This document shows, in pieces, positions 8,114-16,621 of a stretch of DNA of 64,000 nt (positions are counted from its first letter, which is position 1; each line of letters starts with the position of its first letter). The translations under genes and the position numbers were made by a program. The DNA lies in NCBI GenBank assembly GCA_007988785.1, contig BJUU01000001.1:277096-341095 (forward strand), in the 5' to 3' direction. The DNA is from Agrococcus baldri. Lineage in GTDB: Bacteria; Actinomycetota; Actinomycetes; Actinomycetales; Microbacteriaceae. Under the pieces are notes generated by a model that was given only the letters and a program-made list of their open reading frames with translations, was not told the origin of the DNA and did not search any database.

Positions 8114-9187
8114 TCACCCGCGCAGGCGCGCCGCTGCCTCTTGCACATGGGCGTCGGATGCGGTGAGCGCGACGCGCACGCGGGTGCGGTCGCCGTAGAA
8201 GGTGCCGGGGGCGACCAGGATCCCGAGCCGCGAGAGCGTGTCGAGCTGCTCGAGCGCATCCGTGCCGTCGGTGCACCACAGGTAGAGGCCGGCGTCGGAG
8301 GAGACGGCGAAGCCGCGCCCCTCGAGCGCGGGCAGCAGCGCCGCGCGCCGGGCGCGGTAGCGCTCGCGCTGCTCGGCCACGTGCGCCTCGTCGCCGAGCG
8401 CGACGGCGAGCGCGTGCTGCACCGGGCTCGGCGCCATCAGCCCCAGGTGCTTGCGCACGCCCAGCACCCGCTGCGCCAACTGCGGGTCGCCCGCCACGAA
8501 GGCCGCGCGGTAGCCGGCGAGGTTCGACTGCTTGCTGAGCGAGTAGACGGCGAGCAGGCCGGTCAGATCGCCCTCCGCGACGCGCGGGTCGAGGATGGAG
8601 GGCGCCTCGTCGACCTCCCACGGCAGCAGCGCGTAGCACTCGTCGCTCGCGACCACGATCCCCCGCTCGCGCGCGGCCCGCACGACGCGCCGCAGCGCAT
8701 CCGTCCCCAGCACCTCGCCGGTGGGGTTGGAGGGCGAGTTGAGCCACACGAGGCGCGTGGCCTCCGGCCAGTCGTCGGGGTCGTCGGCGCGCACCGGCGT
8801 GCTGCCGGCGATGCGGGCGCCGATGTCGTAGGTCGGGTATGCGACCGAGGGGTGCACGACCACGTCGCCGGCGCCGAGCCCGAGCTGCAGCGGCAGGCCG
8901 GCCACGAGCTCCTTCGAGCCGACGGTCACGAGCACGTGCTCGTCGCCGATGCCGGGCACGCCGCGCACGCGCGCGAACCACTCGCCGATTGCGGCGCGGG
9001 CCTCGGCGGTGCCGTGGTTGGTCGGGTACGCGTGGGCGTCGGTCGCCTCGCGCAGCGCCGCCTGGATGATCGGCGGCGTGGGGTCGACGGGCGAGCCGAC
9101 GCTCAGGTCGACGAGACCGCCGGGGTGCAGCGCCGCGCGGGCCTTGGCGCCCGCGAGCGTGTCCCACGGGAACTCCGGCAGCTGCAT
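8114..9187 (-). CDS. dapC: succinyldiaminopimelate aminotransferase
   Basis: A fold-type I PLP aminotransferase (357 residues) expected to convert N-succinyl-2-amino-6-ketopimelate to N-succinyl-LL-diaminopimelate, the step between DapD and DapE. PLP-binding features are TVGSKELVAGLP near residue 85-96, NSPSNPTGEVLG (substrate loop), SDECYALLPW with the conserved Asp/Tyr, and the Schiff-base lysine in YSLSKQSNLAGYR. It starts one base after the ferredoxin stop codon and so is coupled to it. The deacetylase-ferredoxin-aminotransferase order is also known near mshB/fdxC in mycobacteria, which supports the dapC name over a general aspartate aminotransferase. Confidence 0.88.
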   Translation of the reverse strand: MQLPEFPWDTLAGAKARAALHPGGLVDLSVGSPVDPTPPIIQAALREATDAHAYPTNHGTAEARAAIGEWFARVRGVPGIGDEHVLVTVGSKELVAGLPLQLGLGAGDVVVHPSVAYPTYDIGARIAGSTPVRADDPDDWPEATRLVWLNSPSNPTGEVLGTDALRRVVRAARERGIVVASDECYALLPWEVDEAPSILDPRVAEGDLTGLLAVYSLSKQSNLAGYRAAFVAGDPQLAQRVLGVRKHLGLMAPSPVQHALAVALGDEAHVAEQRERYRARRAALLPALEGRGFAVSSDAGLYLWCTDGTDALEQLDTLSRLGILVAPGTFYGDRTRVRVALTASDAHVQEAAARLRG

Positions 9188-9188
9188 G

Positions 9189-9512
9189 TCAGTCGTGCTG
9201 CTGCGGCGGGAGGGCGGCGACGATCGGGTGGTCGTGCTTGATCACGCCGACCTTGGCGGCGCCGCCGGGCGAGCCGATCTCGTCGAAGAAGTGCACGTTG
9301 GCCTCGTAGTACTCGGCCCACTCCTCAGGCGTGTCGTCCTCGTAGAAGATCGCCTCGACGGGGCACACCGGCTCGCAGGCACCGCAGTCGACGCACTCGT
9401 CGGGGTGGATGTAGAGCATCCGCTCGCCCTCGTAGATGCAGTCCACCGGGCATTCGTCGACGCAGGCACGATCCTTGAGGTCGACGCACGGGAGCGCGAT
9501 CACGTAGGTCAT
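9189..9512 (-). CDS. fdxA: seven-iron ferredoxin
   Basis: A 107-residue soluble electron carrier with one 3Fe-4S and one 4Fe-4S cluster. The cysteine spacing is diagnostic: C9, C17, C21, C25, then C40, C43, C46, C50. It matches Azotobacter ferredoxin I with an offset of one, so C9/C17/C50 would hold the 3Fe cluster and C21/C40/C43/C46 the 4Fe cluster. The acidic C-terminal half (EDDTPEEWAEYY) is typical of actinobacterial FdxA. A good ribosome site (AGAAGGA) precedes the ATG, which also overlaps the upstream stop codon as ATGA. The redox partner is not evident in the window. Confidence 0.95.
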   Translation of the reverse strand: MTYVIALPCVDLKDRACVDECPVDCIYEGERMLYIHPDECVDCGACEPVCPVEAIFYEDDTPEEWAEYYEANVHFFDEIGSPGGAAKVGVIKHDHPIVAALPPQQHD

Positions 9513-10612
9513 CGGTCCTTCTCCCCTTCCGTCCTGGCCTTCCCTGCCATCCTAATCCGCCGCATCGCCTCCGCATCCGGCCACGCCAGCGCGAGCAGGG
9601 ATGCCGCCGCCGGCAGGAGCGACCAGAGCCAGCCCGCGAGGTTCGAGGGCACGAGCGAGCGCTCGGTGCCCCACGCGCCGCGGCCGAGCGGATCGATCGC
9701 GATCACCGCGACCACGCCGACCAGGCCGATCACGGCCGCGAGCGTCAGCTGGCGGGAGCCGCTCGCGGCGCGGATGCCGCCGATGAGGCCGACCGCGGCG
9801 ATGAGCGACAGGCCCAGCCCCCACGGCAGCTGCTGGTGCGAGAAGGTGCCGACGACGCCGACGAGGGCGCCGGCCGCGAGCGCGCCGATGCGCAGCGTCC
9901 AGCGGGTGCGGCGCGGCGGGCGCGTCTCGATCAGCCGGTAGTGCTCGACCGTGTCGATCGGGCGGCGCTGGCCTCCCACGTGCAGCACGTCGTCGCCGTC
10001 GACCGTCAGCTGCGAGCGGTGCTGGGCGAGGGCGGCGAGCACCCGCTCCCTGACCGGCTCGAGCTCGAAGGCCACGTCGGCGGCCGCCTTGGCGCGCACG
10101 TACAGCGGCAGGTCGTAGCGGCGCGCGACGATCACGGCCGCGCGATGGGCGGCGATGTGGTCGGGGTGGCCGTAGCCGCCGTCGGCGTCGTAGCTGACGA
10201 TCGCCGTCGGGTCGACCTCCTCGACCGCGGCGCCGAGTGCATCGGCGAGGTCGTCGACGTCGGCACGGCTCATCGAGGTGGGCGGCGCGTCGGGCGCCGC
10301 CTGCGCCTTGCCGCTGCGGTGCCATGCCATGCCCGAGTCGTCCCAGCCGTGGATGCGGCGGCCGCGGGCGCCGAGCGCGCGCAGCGCAGCCTCGAGCTCT
10401 GCCCGGCGCACCTCGCCGATGCCGACCTCGTCGACGGCGTCCTGCGCGGCGGCGAGCACCTCGCCGCGCTCGCCGAGCGTGAACGTGACCACGACGGCGT
10501 CGCCGCCGCCCGCGGCCACGGCGGCGATCGCGGCGCCCGTCGAGAGCGTCTCGTCGTCGGGGTGGGCGTGCACGAACATCACGCGCTCGAGGCGGGGATC
10601 CATCCTCTCCAT
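9509..10612 (-). CDS. MshB-like LmbE/PIG-L deacetylase fused to a membrane domain
   Basis: Residues 1 to about 255 form a zinc-dependent N-acetylglucosaminyl deacetylase of the LmbE/PIG-L family. AHPDDE (16-21) carries the first zinc ligands and the catalytic Asp, HGWDDSGM follows, and HPDHIAAH supplies the later zinc histidines. The best match is MshB, which deacetylates GlcNAc-inositol in mycothiol synthesis. Residues about 265-350 form four hydrophobic helices, ending in a basic tail. In M. tuberculosis a separate small membrane protein gene follows mshB, so this may be a fusion of those two. ATG 10612 is chosen because it sits just inside a palindrome; the frame is open further upstream without conserved sequence. 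ATGA overlap couples it to fdxA. Confidence 0.82.
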   Translation of the reverse strand: MERMDPRLERVMFVHAHPDDETLSTGAAIAAVAAGGGDAVVVTFTLGERGEVLAAAQDAVDEVGIGEVRRAELEAALRALGARGRRIHGWDDSGMAWHRSGKAQAAPDAPPTSMSRADVDDLADALGAAVEEVDPTAIVSYDADGGYGHPDHIAAHRAAVIVARRYDLPLYVRAKAAADVAFELEPVRERVLAALAQHRSQLTVDGDDVLHVGGQRRPIDTVEHYRLIETRPPRRTRWTLRIGALAAGALVGVVGTFSHQQLPWGLGLSLIAAVGLIGGIRAASGSRQLTLAAVIGLVGVVAVIAIDPLGRGAWGTERSLVPSNLAGWLWSLLPAAASLLALAWPDAEAMRRIRMAGKARTEGEKDR

Positions 10613-10628
10613 CCAACCACCAGTTGGA
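10612..10628. promoter_or_regulatory. 17-bp inverted repeat at the deacetylase start codon
   Basis: TCCAAC-CACCA-GTTGGA is a perfect 6-bp inverted repeat with a 5-bp centre that touches the ATG. Its position suits an operator blocking transcription or early elongation. No regulator gene is adjacent, so the role is a guess. Confidence 0.35.
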
Positions 10629-10721
10629 CGCCTGTCCTTGCAGCGCCGGAGGCCCGCGACGGGCCACGGCGCCGGGGTCGCGGTGGCGACCCGAAAGAGC
10701 CGCCGCTGCGCTCCCCCGCGG

Positions 10722-11351
10722 CTACCAGGCCGCGGGGCGCACCGGTGCCGGGCGATGCACGAGGTACGGCAGCGCGCGCTCGGCCGCCGCCTCGATGCGC
10801 TCGAGCACCGCGGGGCTGCGCACGAGCCCGGCCTCGAACTCCTCGCTCGCCGCGTAGACCCCCACGGGCAGCGTGAGCGCCTGGAAGAACGCGAACAGCG
10901 GCCGCAGCTGGTGCTCGATCGTGAGCGCATGGCGGTGCGAGCCGCCGGTGGCGGCCAGCAGCACGGGCGTGTCGACGAGCGCCCGCTGGTCGACGAAGTC
11001 GAACAGGTGCTTGAACAGCCCCGTGAAGCTCGCGCGGTAGACGGGGCTGCCGACGACGAGCAGGTCGGCGTCCTCGATCGCCGCGATCGCCTCCTGCGCC
11101 GCGGCCGGCAGGGCGGCTCGCTCGAGCGTGCCCGCGAGGTGCGGGCCGACCTCTGCGAGCTCGATCACCTCGATCTCGGCGGCGACGCGAGCCGCGACCG
11201 CCTCCGCGAGCGCGGCCACGAGCGCCGTGGTCGACGAGGGCCGGTGCAGGCTGCCGCTGACGGCCACGATGCGCAGCCGCTCGGCGCGCTCGGCGGCGGA
11301 GTGCCTGCCGAGTCGCGGGCGCTCCGGCGCCAGGGAACGATGATGCGTCAT
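10722..11351 (-). CDS. NAD(P)H-dependent FMN reductase (MsuE/SsuE-like)
   Basis: A flavodoxin-like flavin reductase of 209 residues that would supply reduced FMN. The phosphate-binding loop is VSGSLHRPSSTTAL (about residues 30-43). GSPVYRASFTGLFKHLFDFV (about 101-120) is the conserved block of the NADPH-dependent FMN reductase family. LLAATGGSHRHAL and the C-terminal helix bearing PVGVYAASEEFE follow the CE1759/MsuE type. It diverges from an FMN-dependent monooxygenase at 11464, the usual partnership of two-component oxygenases that desulfurise or cleave organic substrates. ATG 11351 is used: TAGCGT lies seven bases upstream, suggesting a leaderless message. Confidence 0.87.
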   Translation of the reverse strand: MTHHRSLAPERPRLGRHSAAERAERLRIVAVSGSLHRPSSTTALVAALAEAVAARVAAEIEVIELAEVGPHLAGTLERAALPAAAQEAIAAIEDADLLVVGSPVYRASFTGLFKHLFDFVDQRALVDTPVLLAATGGSHRHALTIEHQLRPLFAFFQALTLPVGVYAASEEFEAGLVRSPAVLERIEAAAERALPYLVHRPAPVRPAAW

Positions 11352-11358
11352 GCCCGCC

Positions 11359-11364
11359 ACGCTA
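11359..11364 (-). promoter_or_regulatory. -10 box of the FMN reductase gene
   Basis: TAGCGT on the minus strand followed by seven bases and ATG 11351, the leaderless arrangement repeated through this window. Confidence 0.5.
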
Positions 11365-11392
11365 GGGGCCGAGCGCGCGAGCGCGGCGAGTG

Positions 11393-11422
11393 TGACGCAG
11401 CGTGACGCTCCGTGACCTCGCG
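11393..11422. promoter_or_regulatory. three 10-bp direct repeats between reductase and monooxygenase genes
   Basis: TGACGCAGCG, TGACGCTCCG and TGACCTCGCG follow one another with a 10-bp period, on one face of the helix. They sit in the divergent promoter region and look like a tandem activator site, for example for a LysR- or response-regulator-type protein; none is encoded next to it. Confidence 0.4.
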
Positions 11423-11463
11423 CGTCGCGCATCCGTTGCCACCACCACCGCGACGCCGTCACG

Positions 11464-12870
11464 ATGCCCGGCATGACACGGCAGATCAGATTCAACGCCT
11501 TCGACATGAGCTGCGTCGCCCACCAGTCCTCCGGGCTGTGGCGGCACCCCGACGACCGCTCGCGGCAGTACAACACGCTCGGCTACTGGACCGAGCTCGC
11601 CCGGCTGCTCGAGCGCGGGCACTTCGACGGGCTCTTCATCGCCGACGTGCTGGGCACCTACGACGTCTACGGCGGCGACCGCACCGCGGCCGTGCGCAAC
11701 GGCGCGCAGGTGCCGGTCAACGACCCGATCCTGCTCGTGAGCGCCATGGCGGCGGTCACCGAGCACCTCGGCTTCGGCGTCACCGCCGGCACCGCCTTCG
11801 AGCACCCCTACCCCTTCGCGCGCCGCATGACGACGCTCGACCACCTCACCGAGGGCCGCGTCGGCTGGAACGTCGTCACCGGCTACCTGCCGAGCGCCGC
11901 CCGCAACATGGGGCAGGCCGATCAGCTCGCGCACGACGACCGCTACGACCACGCCGACGAGTACCTCGAGGTGCTCTACAAGCTGTGGGAGGGGTCGTGG
12001 GAGGACGACGCGGTCGTCGAGGATCGCGAGCGGGGCGTCTTCGCCGACCCGGCGAAGGTGCACGACATCGGCCACGAGGGCCGCTACTTCTCGGTGCCTG
12101 GCGCCCACATCTCGGAGCCCTCGCCGCAGCGCACGCCGGTGATCTACCAGGCCGGCGCCTCCCCGCGCGGCGTCGCGTTCGCCGCCGAGCACGCCGAGGC
12201 GATCTTCGTCGCCGCGCCCTCGAAGGAGGTGCTCGCGGCCACCGTGCGGCGCATCCGCGACGGCCTCGAGGCGGCAGGTCGCGACCGCCGCTCCGCCCGC
12301 ATCTACACGCTGCTGACGATCATCACCGCCGCGACGAGCGAGGAGGCGATCGCCAAGGAGGCCGAGTACCGCTCGTACGCGAGCGAGGAGGGCGCGCTCG
12401 TGTTCCTGTCGGGATGGATGGGCGTCGACCTCGCCGCCTACGACCCGGGCGACCCGGTGGGCGAGGTGGAGTCGAACGCGATCCAGTCGACGCTGCAGAA
12501 CCTCAGGGCCGAGGCCGACCTCGGCCGCGAGTGGACGGTCGGCGACCTGGGCCGCCACTCAGCCATCGGCGGCCTCGGCCCGACCGTCGTCGGCAGCGGC
12601 GAGGAGGTGGCGGATGCGCTGCAGTCGTGGGTCGAGGAGACCGACGTCGACGGGTTCAACCTCGCCTACGCGGTCACCCCGGGCACCTGGGAGGACGTCA
12701 TCGAGCACGTCATCCCGGTGCTGCGCGAGCGCGGCGCGTACCCGCAGGAGTACGCGCCGGGCACGCTGCGCCAGAAGCTGCACGGCCGCGGCGACCGCCT
12801 GCCGGAGGAGCACCGCGGTGCCGGCCACCGCATCCGCTCGGGTGCATCGGCCGGCACTGCGGGACGGTGA
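11464..12870 (+). CDS. LLM-class FMN-dependent monooxygenase (NtaA/SnaA/DszA family)
   Basis: A TIM-barrel flavin monooxygenase of 468 residues that uses reduced FMN from a separate reductase. The N-terminal block (FNAFDMSCVAHQSSGLW) and GHFDGLFIADVLGTYDVYGG match the NtaA/SnaA/DszA/SoxA subgroup, as do EHLGFGVTAGTAFEHPYPFARR and GRVGWNVVTGYLPSAARNMG. Members attack nitrilotriacetate, dibenzothiophene sulfone, pristinamycin or alkylated sulfur compounds, so the substrate cannot be assigned. The divergent flavin reductase supports a two-component system. The C-terminal 30 residues are basic and probably disordered. The opposite strand over the last 310 bases is crossed by the open frame of the MFS gene. 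Confidence 0.9.
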   Translation: MPGMTRQIRFNAFDMSCVAHQSSGLWRHPDDRSRQYNTLGYWTELARLLERGHFDGLFIADVLGTYDVYGGDRTAAVRNGAQVPVNDPILLVSAMAAVTEHLGFGVTAGTAFEHPYPFARRMTTLDHLTEGRVGWNVVTGYLPSAARNMGQADQLAHDDRYDHADEYLEVLYKLWEGSWEDDAVVEDRERGVFADPAKVHDIGHEGRYFSVPGAHISEPSPQRTPVIYQAGASPRGVAFAAEHAEAIFVAAPSKEVLAATVRRIRDGLEAAGRDRRSARIYTLLTIITAATSEEAIAKEAEYRSYASEEGALVFLSGWMGVDLAAYDPGDPVGEVESNAIQSTLQNLRAEADLGREWTVGDLGRHSAIGGLGPTVVGSGEEVADALQSWVEETDVDGFNLAYAVTPGTWEDVIEHVIPVLRERGAYPQEYAPGTLRQKLHGRGDRLPEEHRGAGHRIRSGASAGTAGR

Positions 12871-14418
12871 ACCCGAGCGGGCCGGCCGACCCCTTCCACC
12901 CGGACCGACCGGTGCACCGGGTCGGCGAGGGTGGAGGGGTCGACGAGGTCGCTCAGCGCTGCGCGCCCGCAGCGGGCGGCTGCGGATGGTGCACGCGAGC
13001 GCCGTCGCGACCACCGCGAGCGCGCCGCCGAGCGCGAAGGCCCAGCCGGTGCCGTCGGCTGTCGCGGCCGCCTCTGTCGCGCCGCCGGCGGCAGCGGCAG
13101 CTGCGCCGAGCGTGAGCATCGCCACGAACAGCGCGGTGCCGATCGCCGCGGCGAGCTGCTGCAGGGTGTTCAGCGCCGCGGAGCCATCGGCGTAGAGCTC
13201 GCGCGGCAGCGAGCCGAGGGCGAGCGCCATCAGCGGCGTCATCACCATCGACATGCCGACCGAGAACAGCACGTTGAGCGCGATGACGAGCCACACGGGC
13301 GTCGTCGCGGTGAGCAGCAGCACCTGCGCCCAGAGCACGATCGCCATCAGCGCCATGCCCGGCACGACGATGGGGCGCGGCCCGATCCGGTCGTAGAGGC
13401 GCCCCACGAACGGCCCGAGCACGGCTTGTGCGAGGCCGCCTGGCAGCAGCACGAGACCGACGGCCACGACGCTCATGCCCAGCGAGGCGGTGAGGTAGAG
13501 CGGCAGCACCACGACCGTGCCGAGCATCGTGAGCATCGCGACGACCACGACCATCACCGAGGCGCGGTAGCGCTGCACCCCGAAGGGCCGCAGGTCGAGC
13601 AGCGCCCTGCCGTCTCGACCGAGGCGCAGCTGGCGGGCGATGAAGGCCGCGATGCCGGCGAGGCCGACGACCGCGGCGACGAGCGGCGCGATCGGCGAGG
13701 CTCCCTCGAAGATCGTGCCCATCGTGGCGAGGGCGTAGACGAGCCCGCCGAAGCCGAGCGCCGAGAGCACGACGGAGGCGACGTCGAGGCGCATGGAGCG
13801 CGGCTCGGTGTAGTTGCGGATCACCACGAGCCCGAGCGCGAAGGCGATCGCGATCACCGGCAGCATGAAGATGAACAGGAAGCGCCACGGCAGCGCGCCC
13901 AGCACGAGCCCGGAGAGCGTCGGGCCGAACGCGGGTGCGGCCGAGATGACCACGGAGGTCAGGCCCATCACCAGGCCGCGCCGCTGCACGGGCACGAGCG
14001 CGAGCGTCGTGGTCATCAGCAGCGGCAGCACCATGGCGGTGCCGCCCGCCTGCACGACGCGACCGAGCAGCAGCAGGCCGAAGCCCGGGGCGATCGCCGC
14101 GATCGCGGTGCCGGCGAGGAACAGCACGAGCGCGGTCGTGAACACCGTGCGGGTGCTCAGCCGATTGAGCAGGAATCCGGTGGTGGGGATGACGACGGCC
14201 ATCGTGAGCATGAACGCGGTGGAGAGCCACTGCGCCGTCACGGCGGTGATCGCGAGCTCGGTCATGAGCACCGGCAGCGCGACGGACAGGACGGTCTCGT
14301 TCAGGATCATCACGAACGCGGTGACGACGAGCACCGCGATGATGGGTGCGGGGCGGATGTCCGGGGCCGGGCGGCCGTGGGGCTGGAGGGTGAGGGTGTC
14401 GGGCTTCGTGGTGGTCAC
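12559..14418 (-). CDS. DHA2-type MFS multidrug transporter, 3' end probably frameshifted
   Basis: A drug:proton antiporter with 14 predicted helices. ILNETVLSVALPVL in helix 1 is the DHA2 motif, and WLSTAFMLTMAVVIPTTGFL and GPTLSGLVL (motif C region) follow. The GTG start at 14418 has the ribosome site AAGAAGAG six bases upstream; an ATG at 14424 is in frame but too close to that site. The transporter part ends near residue 490 (CTIRSRPLRARSAE). The frame then runs on for about 130 Arg/Pro-rich residues through a terminator hairpin and across 310 bases of the opposing monooxygenase. One base out of frame, a TGA lies at 12953-12955, right before that hairpin. I infer a 1-base indel or sequencing error; the intended gene is about 12953-14418. 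Confidence 0.75.
   Translation of the reverse strand: MTTTKPDTLTLQPHGRPAPDIRPAPIIAVLVVTAFVMILNETVLSVALPVLMTELAITAVTAQWLSTAFMLTMAVVIPTTGFLLNRLSTRTVFTTALVLFLAGTAIAAIAPGFGLLLLGRVVQAGGTAMVLPLLMTTTLALVPVQRRGLVMGLTSVVISAAPAFGPTLSGLVLGALPWRFLFIFMLPVIAIAFALGLVVIRNYTEPRSMRLDVASVVLSALGFGGLVYALATMGTIFEGASPIAPLVAAVVGLAGIAAFIARQLRLGRDGRALLDLRPFGVQRYRASVMVVVVAMLTMLGTVVVLPLYLTASLGMSVVAVGLVLLPGGLAQAVLGPFVGRLYDRIGPRPIVVPGMALMAIVLWAQVLLLTATTPVWLVIALNVLFSVGMSMVMTPLMALALGSLPRELYADGSAALNTLQQLAAAIGTALFVAMLTLGAAAAAAGGATEAAATADGTGWAFALGGALAVVATALACTIRSRPLRARSAERPRRPLHPRRPGAPVGPGGRGRPARSGSPSRSAGRCTRADAVAGTAVLLRQAVAAAVQLLAQRARRVLLRVRAALAQHRDDVLDDVLPGARGDRVGEVEPVDVGLLDPRLQRIRHLLAAADDGRAEAADG
12887..12942. terminator. 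bidirectional hairpin between monooxygenase and MFS genes
   Basis: Outer arms 12887-12901 (CGACCCCTTCCACCC) and 12929-12942 pair over 14 bases with one bulged T. Inside, CCGACC pairs with GGGTCGG around the 12-bp palindrome CCGGTGCACCGG (12909-12920). The place between convergent genes suits a shared terminator. It also lies downstream of the likely true MFS stop at 12953. Confidence 0.65.
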
Positions 14419-14476
14419 GTGCATCTCTTCTTGCGCGGACGCACGCTCCGTTCCGCCGGCCGGTGGCGGCACGACG

Positions 14477-14502
14477 CCGCCCGGCCTGCGAGGGCCGGGC
14501 GG
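14477..14502 (-). other. leader hairpin upstream of the DHA2 MFS gene
   Basis: CCGCCCGGCC-TGCGAG-GGCCGGGCGG is a perfect 10-bp stem with a 6-base loop, about 60 bases before the start codon. It could be an attenuator or an mRNA-stabilising structure in the leader. A second MFS gene (start 43885) also has a strong hairpin just upstream. Confidence 0.45.
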
Positions 14503-14588
14503 ATGCGGGACGGGAGCGCTGCGTTGACGACGGACGCCGATCGGCATCGCGCTCCCACCGGCGGCGGGAGAGTTCGCTCCATCGTGAC

Positions 14589-14625
14589 AGATCGGGGGCC
14601 GGCTTCGTAAGCCGACCCCCGATCT
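14589..14625 (-). terminator. terminator hairpin downstream of typA
   Basis: Arms 14589-14605 and 14609-14625 pair over 17 bases with a single A/C mismatch and a 3-base loop (CGT). It starts ten bases after the typA stop. There is no clear U-tract, as usual for actinobacterial terminators. Confidence 0.75.
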
Positions 14626-14635
14626 TCTCCCGCGA

Positions 14636-16537
<1,902 letters not shown>

Positions 16538-16621
16538 GCGGGTGCCTTCCCATGTGCGGAGTGTGCGACGAACGGCCGCGATCGCCCATCCTAGCGGGCG
16601 GTCGCGGCCGTTCGGCGCGCC

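Noticed and set aside
11113..11576. Extended N-terminus of the FMN reductase from 11576.
   Set aside because: It would cross the monooxygenase start and the direct repeats; the -10 spacing and family length support ATG 11351.
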